NCBI GenBank assembly: GCA_041664985.1
Contig: JBAYJS010000054.1
Span: 1 to 6,594, forward strand
DNA length: 6,594 bases
DNA from: JBAYJS01 sp041664985
GTDB lineage: Bacteria > Patescibacteriota > Patescibacteriia > Buchananbacterales > UBA6539
Direction of reading: 5' to 3'
Of this stretch, positions 1 to 4,222 are shown piece by piece (position 1 is the stretch's first letter; the number at the start of each line of letters is the position of its first letter). The notes beneath the pieces were generated by a model. It was not told the origin of the DNA, searched no databases, and saw only the letters and a list, made by a program, of their open reading frames with translations. Position numbers and translations under genes: made by a program.

Positions 1-452
1 ACCGGACAATCAACTGTTTTAGCCAAAGCCAAAAAGCCAACCGGTAATTCAGCCACGCTATCACCATGGCTCATCCAAATCGGCTGGGATTTGGCCGTAC
101 CAGAAAATAGTTTGCTTGATTTTAATAATTCCAAATTGGCAGAACCGTATTCCTTGGTTTTGCCGGGCAGTACTTTACCGCCAAAATGCTGAGCCAAAAG
201 CTGATGGCCATAGCACAAACCTAAAATCGGAATTTTTAAATCCAAAAGTTTAGAATTATAATCAACTGCGGTTTGATCATAAACGCTATTGGGTCCGCCA
301 GACAAAATCAAACCTTTAATCCCTTTTAATTCGGCCAAATCAACTGTAGGCGGGTAGATTTTAGCTAAAACACCCAGCTGCCGAATGCGCCGGGTAATCA
401 AATGGGTATATTGGGAGCCAAAATCAATAATGGCAATTTGAGCTGATTTCAT
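1..452 (-). CDS. guaA: GMP synthase (glutamine-hydrolysing), N-terminal amidotransferase part
   Basis: This gene is partial: 150 codons are visible and the 3' end lies left of the window. GMP synthase converts XMP to GMP in the cytoplasm using ATP and ammonia released from glutamine. The visible part is the class I glutamine amidotransferase domain. It opens with MKSAQIAIIDFGSQYTHLI, has the oxyanion-loop motif ILSGGPNSVY near residues 49-58, the nucleophile elbow GLCYGHQL with catalytic Cys80, and the conserved MSHGDSV near residue 127. The catalytic His/Glu of the triad, the ATP-pyrophosphatase domain and the dimerisation domain would lie outside. ATG at 450-452 is the first start and gives the family's usual N-terminus; no SD precedes it. 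The gene is divergent from guaB, which makes its substrate, with a four-helix-bundle cassette between them. The identification is secure. Confidence 0.96.
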   Translation of the reverse strand, partial: MKSAQIAIIDFGSQYTHLITRRIRQLGVLAKIYPPTVDLAELKGIKGLILSGGPNSVYDQTAVDYNSKLLDLKIPILGLCYGHQLLAQHFGGKVLPGKTKEYGSANLELLKSSKLFSGTAKSQPIWMSHGDSVAELPVGFLALAKTVDCP

Positions 453-500
453 GAAAAACAAATTATGAGTGATAAATTGATTATATCTTAAATTTAGGCT

Positions 501-529
501 ATTATACAAGCAAGATAAGTTATCGGCAA
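501..529 (-). promoter_or_regulatory. Predicted guaA promoter
   Basis: Read on the minus strand, TTGCCG (524-529) and a perfect TATAAT (501-506) are 17 bp apart, which suits a sigma-70-type promoter, and lie about 50-75 bp upstream of the guaA start. The -35 hexamer falls inside the left repeat array, so the array contributes to this promoter. A second TATAAT on the same strand (480-485) is nearer the gene but has only a poor -35. This is a motif match only. Confidence 0.5.
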
Positions 530-546
530 GATAAGCAAGGTAAGCA
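507..546 (-). repeat. Left degenerate 9-bp tandem array (inverted)
   Basis: On the plus strand this reads as GCAAGATAAG (510-519), a 6-bp TTATCG spacer, then GCAAGATAAG (526-535) running into CAAGGTAAGCA. On the minus strand it is made of TGCT and TATCT blocks alternating with period 9, the same units as the right array. It overlaps the predicted -35 box of guaA and abuts its -10 box. Confidence 0.75.
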
Positions 547-597
547 TTTAAATATAAATCAACATGGCGCCAATTAATTATTAAACCCAATAATTAT

Positions 598-966
598 ATG
601 GCGTTTAGCACCTTTAAAGACCTTGTCGTCTGGCAAAAAGCTCACATTCTAACAAAAATTATCTACAAAATTACTGACCATTTTCCCGTTCGTGAGCAAT
701 TTTCTTTGGCCAACCAAATGAGGAGAGCCGCCGTTTCCGTACCGTCAAACCTGGCCGAGGGTTTAAGAAGAAAATCCTTAAAAGACAGTTTAAATTTCTA
801 TAATATAGCAGAGGGTTCTTTAGAAGAATTAAAATACCAATTATTATTAAGTTTTGAATTAAAATTTATAAACCAAGAAGAGTTTGAGAAAGCGAGTGAT
901 TTAGCACAACAAACCGGAAAACTGCTTTATCGATTTATCCAGTCGCAAAAGAAAAATTTACTCTAA
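598..966 (+). CDS. Four-helix-bundle protein, 23S rRNA-intervening-sequence (IVP/S23) family
   Basis: The 122-residue protein matches the small four-helix-bundle family first seen in intervening sequences of 23S rRNA genes and related to Avd of diversity-generating retroelements. Family signatures are FKDLVVWQKAH (residues 6-16), the central QMRRAAVSVPSNLAEG (40-55) joining helices 2 and 3, and the helix-3 run IAEGSLEELKYQL (70-82). Avd-type members form pentameric barrels with a basic surface that contacts nucleic acid. The biochemical role of free-standing members is not established. Length is normal and the frame is intact. ATG 598 starts at the conserved N-terminus; there is no SD, and only a TATAAA (553-558) without a good -35 upstream. 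The gene stands between guaA and guaB, inside inverted tandem arrays, and not in an rRNA gene, which suggests a separate dispersed element. Confidence 0.92.
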   Translation: MAFSTFKDLVVWQKAHILTKIIYKITDHFPVREQFSLANQMRRAAVSVPSNLAEGLRRKSLKDSLNFYNIAEGSLEELKYQLLLSFELKFINQEEFEKASDLAQQTGKLLYRFIQSQKKNLL

Positions 967-970
967 CTGC

Positions 971-1011
971 TATCTTATCTTGCTTGTCTTACTTATCTTG
1001 CTTATCTTGCC
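971..1011 (+). repeat. Right degenerate 9-bp tandem array
   Basis: The stretch parses into blocks TATCT, TATCT, TGCT, TGTCT, TACT, TATCT, TGCT, TATCT, TGCC, that is, about four to five units of TATCTTGCT with point changes. Its last 15 bases (997-1011) are the exact reverse complement of 525-539 in the left array. It starts 4 bp after the four-helix-bundle stop codon and ends one base before the guaB ATG, so it occupies the position where a guaB SD would be. Confidence 0.8.
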
Positions 1012-1012
1012 T

Positions 1013-2095
1013 ATGAAAGAAGCCTTAACTTTTGACGACGTTTTGCTCGTCCCTCAAAAATCTAATGTTTCGCCAAGCGAAGTCAGCACGGCGGTAAATT
1101 TAGGTAAACAAATTAAGCTCGAAATTCCCATCCTTTCAGCTACCATGGATACTGTCACGGAAAGCCAAATGGCAATTAGCCTGGCCAAAGCCGGCGGTTT
1201 GGGAATTATCCATAAAAATATGACGCCTGAGCAACAAGCGGCGGAAGTTAAAAAAGTAAAAGATCAAAATCTTTTATGCGGCGCTTCGGTTTCGGTTGGC
1301 GAGCAAGCTATTGCCAGGGCCAAAATTTTGGCTGATGCCAAAGTTGATGCCATTGTCGTTGACGTCGCTCATGGTCATTACTACAAAGTCGCAGAAACCA
1401 TTAAAACTTTAAAAAAGATTTTACCCAAAAATATTTTAATCATTGGCGGTAATGTCGCCACTGCCAAAGCAACAACTGATTTGATTGCCGCCGGTGCCGA
1501 CGTAGTTAAAGTCGGCGTCGGGCCAGGTTCGATTTGTACCACTAGAATTATTGCCGGCATTGGCGTACCGCAATTAACCGCTGTGATGGAAGCGGTCAAA
1601 GCGGCTAAAAAAACCAAAACTCCGATTATTGCCGATGGTGGTATCAAATTTTCCGGCGATATGGTTAAAGCTTTGGCTGCCGGCGCATCGGCAGTGATGC
1701 TAGGCGGAATTTTTGCCGGCACCGACGAAGCGCCAGGCGAAATTATTGAAATCAAAGGTAAAAAATTTAAAATGTACCGCGGTATGGGTTCAATTGATGC
1801 AATGCAAAAAGGTTCAAAAGACCGCTACATGCAACAAGACAAAGTTACAGACAAAGAATTGATTGCCGAAGGCGTAGTCGGCCATGTTCTTTATAAAGGT
1901 TCGGTTGACCACGTGATTACCCAACTAATCGGCGGCTTACGCCAGGGTTTAGGCTATTGCGGTTCAAAAGATATTTATGAGCTTCACAAAAAAGCCGAGT
2001 TTGTCCGAATTTCCGTGGCCGGTTTAAAAGAAAGCCATCCTCATGATTTGACCGAAATTAAAGAAGCCCCAAACTATCGAAGCGATTTTATTTAA
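1013..2095 (+). CDS. guaB: IMP dehydrogenase lacking the CBS (Bateman) domain
   Basis: This is cytoplasmic IMP dehydrogenase, oxidising IMP to XMP with NAD+, the committed step of GMP synthesis. The 360-residue protein is one (beta/alpha)8 barrel. It has LTFDDVLLVP at residues 5-14, SATMDTVTE (42-50), NAD-side VDVAHGH (116-122), GVGPGSICTTR with catalytic Cys175, the phosphate-binding ADGGIKFSGD (207-216), the flap YRGMGSIDAM (255-264) and the catalytic Arg271-Tyr272 pair in KDRY. The family is usually about 480-500 residues; the missing part is the CBS pair, normally inserted where KKVKDQNLLCGAS (81-92) now joins directly. Allosteric control through the Bateman module is therefore absent. 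ATG 1013 gives the standard N-terminus. A TTG at 980 would add 11 hydrophobic residues encoded by the repeat array and is rejected. No SD is present; the array abuts the start. It is probably co-transcribed with the acetyltransferase gene 11 bp downstream. Confidence 0.96.
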   Translation: MKEALTFDDVLLVPQKSNVSPSEVSTAVNLGKQIKLEIPILSATMDTVTESQMAISLAKAGGLGIIHKNMTPEQQAAEVKKVKDQNLLCGASVSVGEQAIARAKILADAKVDAIVVDVAHGHYYKVAETIKTLKKILPKNILIIGGNVATAKATTDLIAAGADVVKVGVGPGSICTTRIIAGIGVPQLTAVMEAVKAAKKTKTPIIADGGIKFSGDMVKALAAGASAVMLGGIFAGTDEAPGEIIEIKGKKFKMYRGMGSIDAMQKGSKDRYMQQDKVTDKELIAEGVVGHVLYKGSVDHVITQLIGGLRQGLGYCGSKDIYELHKKAEFVRISVAGLKESHPHDLTEIKEAPNYRSDFI

Positions 2096-2106
2096 CATTA
2101 TAAAAT

Positions 2107-2955
2107 ATGGCCGATAATAATACCGAAAAATCAGAATTAGCTGGCATGTGTATTCATGGTAATTTTCCACCTTGCAAATCATGCCAAGGTACATCAAACA
2201 GTGAACAAGAAAAAAATATTTCAATTCATTTAATTGACCCCGAAAACAAACAAGATGTTTCTGATTATTACCAATTTGAGATTGACCAGGGATTCACAAC
2301 TGTAAATCCAAAAACTACATTTGAAAAAATGATCGCTTTCAGACAAACTCAGTTGCGCGAACAAAAATTAAAGGTTGCTGTGGCAAAAGAAGGTGATAAA
2401 ATAGTTTCAACCGGAGTTGTTGTTCTAGAAAATGGCACTCTGGGACGGGAGCTTGAGTCAAACGAAGCCGGAGCAGGTGGAGTGGTTGTATCACAAGAAA
2501 AAAGAAATAGCGGTATCGGTGAAATGATGGCCAGACAACAATTACAAATAGCCAGAGAAGCTGGTAAAGAATCAATTGTTTCTTATATTGACCGAGGCAA
2601 TGATCCTAGTTTTAGACTTCATTTAAAATTAGGTTACAGACTAGAGGGGATTAGAAAAAATCAAGACGACTCTGGACAAGAAAAAATTGATTTTAAAATT
2701 AGAAATCAGCTAAATGACGAGTCGGAACAAAAAAATTGGATTGAAGAGGTGTTGTCGGGCCGATTAGTGATTGTTAATCAGATTGAAACTAATAATCCCA
2801 ATTCAATATTGATTGATCCAAATAACGAACAACTAATTGAGCAGGCCTTGACTCAAGGATACAGAGGTGTTTTTTTGCTGAGACCAAAAGATTTTGAAGG
2901 CAAAAACAAGGATCAAGGCGGGTTGGATAAAAATTATTTTATCTTTTCCAAATAA
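2107..2955 (+). CDS. GNAT-family N-acetyltransferase with N-terminal Cys/His cluster
   Basis: The 282-residue protein has three parts. Residues 1-30 hold a putative metal site, Cys15-x-His17-x5-Cys23-x2-Cys26, within CIHGNFPPCKSC. Residues about 38-200 look like a GNAT acetyltransferase domain. Motif A includes GGVVVSQEKRNSGIGEMM (residues 124-141), with the acetyl-CoA pyrophosphate loop R133-x-x-G136-x-G138. The late strand and helix region reads DPSFRLHLKLGYRLEGI (166-182), the typical 'F..+LGF' ending. Residues 205-282 form a C-terminal extension that I do not recognise, rich in Asn, Gln and acidic residues. The acceptor substrate is unknown. The gene begins 11 bp after guaB without an SD, so translation coupling or leader-independent initiation is likely. 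It is followed by an intrinsic terminator. The GNAT call is good; the Cys/His cluster is read from residues only. Confidence 0.8.
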   Translation: MADNNTEKSELAGMCIHGNFPPCKSCQGTSNSEQEKNISIHLIDPENKQDVSDYYQFEIDQGFTTVNPKTTFEKMIAFRQTQLREQKLKVAVAKEGDKIVSTGVVVLENGTLGRELESNEAGAGGVVVSQEKRNSGIGEMMARQQLQIAREAGKESIVSYIDRGNDPSFRLHLKLGYRLEGIRKNQDDSGQEKIDFKIRNQLNDESEQKNWIEEVLSGRLVIVNQIETNNPNSILIDPNNEQLIEQALTQGYRGVFLLRPKDFEGKNKDQGGLDKNYFIFSK

Positions 2956-2972
2956 AAAATATTTTCAAACCT

Positions 2973-3010
2973 AAATTAAACCCTGAGACTAACCTGGAGT
3001 TTAATTTTTT
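2973..3010 (+). terminator. Intrinsic terminator of the guaB-acetyltransferase unit
   Basis: AAATTAAAC (2973-2981) pairs perfectly with GTTTAATTT (2999-3007). The stem can extend by two C-G pairs across a bulged A2998, and it leads into a run of Ts (3005-3010). It lies 17 bp after the acetyltransferase stop codon. The stem is AT-rich, so strength is uncertain. Confidence 0.6.
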
Positions 3011-3065
3011 ATAAAAAAGAAGCAGTTTGTCTTTATTGCTTTTGGGCGCAAGACAAACTGCTTTT
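3011..3065 (-). terminator. Strong intrinsic terminator of the pilin gene
   Basis: AGCAGTTTGTCTT (3021-3033) and AAGACAAACTGCT (3050-3062) form a perfect 13-bp stem with a 16-nt loop. Read on the minus strand, the stem is followed by TCTTTTTTAT, a strong U tract, 22 bp beyond the pilin stop codon. On the plus strand the stem is followed by four Ts, so it may also stop read-through from the convergent acetyltransferase gene. Confidence 0.8.
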
Positions 3066-3087
3066 ACCAATGAGCTGAAATGGCCGT

Positions 3088-3516
3088 CTACTGAACGGCC
3101 GGGCTTTTCGCGTCGGCCGGGCCGCTTTGGCTTTGGCGGACAACATTGCTTTTGTCCGCGTAAAACCAGAGGTTACCGGTGGTACCCGCCACCAAAGGTT
3201 CGGCGTAAACCGTAAAGCCGTCAGCGGTTGCAGACAGCAGAAACTGGTAGCCTTGTTTGGTGCCGTTCCAGCCCTGTTCCTTGGTCAGGGCCGGATGGAA
3301 CTTGCCGAGTTCCTCCCAGCCCGCCACGTACTTTTTGTTGGCGTCAAAACAGGCCTGCTGGGCGGTGCAGATAGTATGCACGGTATTGACGGCGGCGGCT
3401 TGATTGCCCTGAATCCGGCTCCGCAACAGGTTCGGGATTGCGATGGCAGCGATGATGGCGACAATCGCCACAACAATCATGAGCTCAATCAGGGTGAAAC
3501 CAGTGTTCTTCTTCAT
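3088..3516 (-). CDS. Type IV pilin / type II secretion pseudopilin-like protein
   Basis: The 142-residue preprotein carries a class III (prepilin) signal: MKKNTG, cleavage expected after Gly6, then FTLIELMIVVAIVAIIAAIAIPNLL. Mature residue 1 is Phe7 and the conserved Glu5 is Glu11. The hydrophobic helix (about 8-31) holds the subunit in the membrane before assembly. The globular part (about 40-142) has Cys50 and Cys56, too close for a typical C-terminal pilin disulphide loop, and the segment GNLWFYADKSNVVRQ (114-128), which resembles GspG-like C-terminal strands. I start at the ATG with a clear SD; an upstream ATG at 3552 would add 12 residues before the prepilin leader and has no SD. No other pilus gene is nearby, so it is an orphan in this window. 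The gene is about 58% G+C with C/G-ending codons, unlike its neighbours. Whether it is a major pilin or pseudopilin cannot be decided here. Confidence 0.92.
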   Translation of the reverse strand: MKKNTGFTLIELMIVVAIVAIIAAIAIPNLLRSRIQGNQAAAVNTVHTICTAQQACFDANKKYVAGWEELGKFHPALTKEQGWNGTKQGYQFLLSATADGFTVYAEPLVAGTTGNLWFYADKSNVVRQSQSGPADAKSPAVQ

Positions 3517-3525
3517 TTCGTCAGT

Positions 3526-3532
3526 TCTCCTT
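3526..3532 (-). promoter_or_regulatory. Strong SD of the pilin gene
   Basis: AAGGAGA on the minus strand lies 9 nt before the ATG at 3516. It fixes the pilin start and is notable because the AT-rich genes around it have no recognisable SD. Confidence 0.85.
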
Positions 3533-3542
3533 GCCTTGTTGT

Positions 3543-3558
3543 GAGGCGACATTGCCTC
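3543..3558 (-). promoter_or_regulatory. Small hairpin in the pilin leader
   Basis: GAGGC and GCCTC form a perfect 5-bp stem with a 6-nt loop in the predicted 5' untranslated region, about 10-25 nt from the predicted transcript start. It could protect the 5' end of an abundant mRNA. There is no U tract, so it is not a terminator. Confidence 0.35.
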
Positions 3559-3573
3559 GTTTACCGTTGAGTA

Positions 3574-3603
3574 ATATTAAGCATATTTTATTCATTTTGT
3601 CAA
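3574..3603 (-). promoter_or_regulatory. Predicted pilin promoter (consensus -35)
   Basis: A perfect TTGACA (3598-3603, minus strand) is followed after 18 bp by TAATAT (3574-3579), giving a start near 3567 and a leader of about 50 nt. From TTGACA onward, 22 of 27 positions match the lysA promoter region (5966-5992) without gaps. Confidence 0.6.
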
Positions 3604-3613
3604 TCCAAAACTA

Positions 3614-3679
3614 ATAAATAAAATAAAAATAGAGACGCACAATTGTGCGTCTCTAATCTGTGTGCGTCTCTATTTTTTT
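3614..3679 (-). terminator. Palindromic terminator after the lipoprotein gene, with a third arm
   Basis: A perfect 26-bp palindrome (3630-3655, centre AATT, half-site TAGAGACGCACAA) gives a stem which, on the minus strand, runs into ATTTTTATTTTATTTA. This is an intrinsic terminator for the amidohydrolase-lipoprotein unit. One arm, TGTGCGTCTCTA, is repeated exactly at 3661-3672 and is followed on the plus strand by seven Ts (3673-3679). Plus-strand RNA could therefore pair 3630-3641 with 3661-3672 and terminate as well. Confidence 0.75.
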
Positions 3680-3688
3680 ATTCTAAAA

Positions 3689-4207
3689 TTATTTTTCAAT
3701 GGATAAAGTTTCAATAATCATCAAACCTTCTTTGGCTTCTTCTTTATTAATCCCAACCCGAACATTGTATTTATCTTTAGTGGCGACTAATAAATAATTA
3801 CTACCAAAAGTGCTTTCGGAATCAATTTTCCAACCCAGTTTAATTAACTCCGTTTTGTAAAAAGCGGAAATTTCATTGGCACTGTCGCTGGTATTCAAAC
3901 CAATAGTTAGCATATTACCATTAGGCAAGGGCATGCTGGAAGCCGTTTCAATTTTACCTTTTTGATAATAAGGCACTTCTTTTGGCCAATTAGGCGGCAA
4001 GCTACCATCGATTGAATTGGAAATTACATTACCTTGATCATCGGTAATAGTCATGCTTTTGTTTTCCTCTAAATCAATATTTTTAATTCCCGGCGCTTGC
4101 TCCAAATATTTTTCTACGGCTTTTTCTTTGATGGTTTTGCCGCAACCGACTAAAGTTAAAGAAAAAACTGAGATTAATAATAAGGCTAAAAATTTTTTGT
4201 TGGTCAT
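3689..4207 (-). CDS. Small lipoprotein of unknown function
   Basis: The 172-residue protein starts with a lipoprotein signal: basic MTNKK, a hydrophobic stretch at residues 6-20 and lipobox Leu19-Val20-Gly21-Cys22, predicting cleavage before Cys22 and lipid anchoring on the outer face of the cytoplasmic membrane. Residues 23-70 are charged and probably a linker. From SLPPNWPKEVPYYQKG (69-84) onward there is a compact domain with NMLTIGLNTSDSANEISAFYKTEL (98-121) and GWKIDS (125-130). This layout, a 'Pro-x-Trp-Pro' entry then beta strand then helix 'xxIxxFYKxEL.xxGW', is seen in many short bacterial lipoproteins that carry no functional assignment. It begins 15 bp after the amidohydrolase stop codon without an SD, so co-transcription is very likely. 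A functional link to the enzyme is not shown. A palindromic terminator follows. Confidence 0.88.
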   Translation of the reverse strand: MTNKKFLALLLISVFSLTLVGCGKTIKEKAVEKYLEQAPGIKNIDLEENKSMTITDDQGNVISNSIDGSLPPNWPKEVPYYQKGKIETASSMPLPNGNMLTIGLNTSDSANEISAFYKTELIKLGWKIDSESTFGSNYLLVATKDKYNVRVGINKEEAKEGLMIIETLSIEK

Positions 4208-4222
4208 AATTTTTTAATTAAA

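Larger units (their letters stand above)
507..1011. mobile_element. Four-helix-bundle gene cassette bounded by inverted tandem arrays
   Basis: The four-helix-bundle gene is flanked by two arrays built from degenerate copies of TGCTTATCT (plus-strand sense on the right, complement on the left). A 15-nt block, GGCAAGATAAGCAAG at 525-539, is the exact reverse complement of 997-1011. After one mismatch the match continues for 4 bp more. A transcript spanning the unit could pair its ends and place the gene in the loop, like intervening sequences in bacterial 23S rRNA that encode the same protein family. No transposase, recombinase or reverse transcriptase is present. No convincing target-site duplication was found; CTAT at 499-502 and 1011-1014 is too short. 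Mobility is inferred from the symmetric ends and the position between two functionally linked genes. Confidence 0.45.

Noticed and set aside
507..546. CRISPR-like repeat-spacer array
   Set aside because: Units are 9-10 bp, degenerate and mostly directly adjacent; there are no regular spacers and no cas genes.
570..597. Near-direct repeat CCAATTAATTAT / CCAATAATTAT before the four-helix-bundle gene as an operator
   Set aside because: It is very AT-rich with an indel between copies, so it is easily due to chance in this composition.
598..1011. Diversity-generating retroelement (Avd-like gene next to repeats)
   Set aside because: No reverse transcriptase, template repeat or variable repeat is visible; the family resemblance alone does not support a DGR.
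980..1012. TTG start extending guaB by 11 residues (MLVLLILLILP)
   Set aside because: These codons are the tandem array itself, there is no SD, and the IMPDH family begins with the MKEALTFDDV-like segment encoded from ATG 1013.
1381..1755. 124-codon minus-strand open frame inside guaB
   Set aside because: It lies wholly within the strongly conserved guaB coding region in another frame, and its translation is low-complexity (Ala/Pro/Ile) without recognisable motifs.
3517..3552. Upstream ATG at 3552 for the pilin (12 extra residues)
   Set aside because: The strong SD and the prepilin leader MKKNTG-FTLIE both point to ATG 3516, and the upstream ATG lies in the leader hairpin without an SD.
3127..3570. 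147-codon plus-strand open frame across the pilin gene
   Set aside because: It is antisense to an unmistakable prepilin with promoter, SD and terminator; its length comes from the high GC of that gene.
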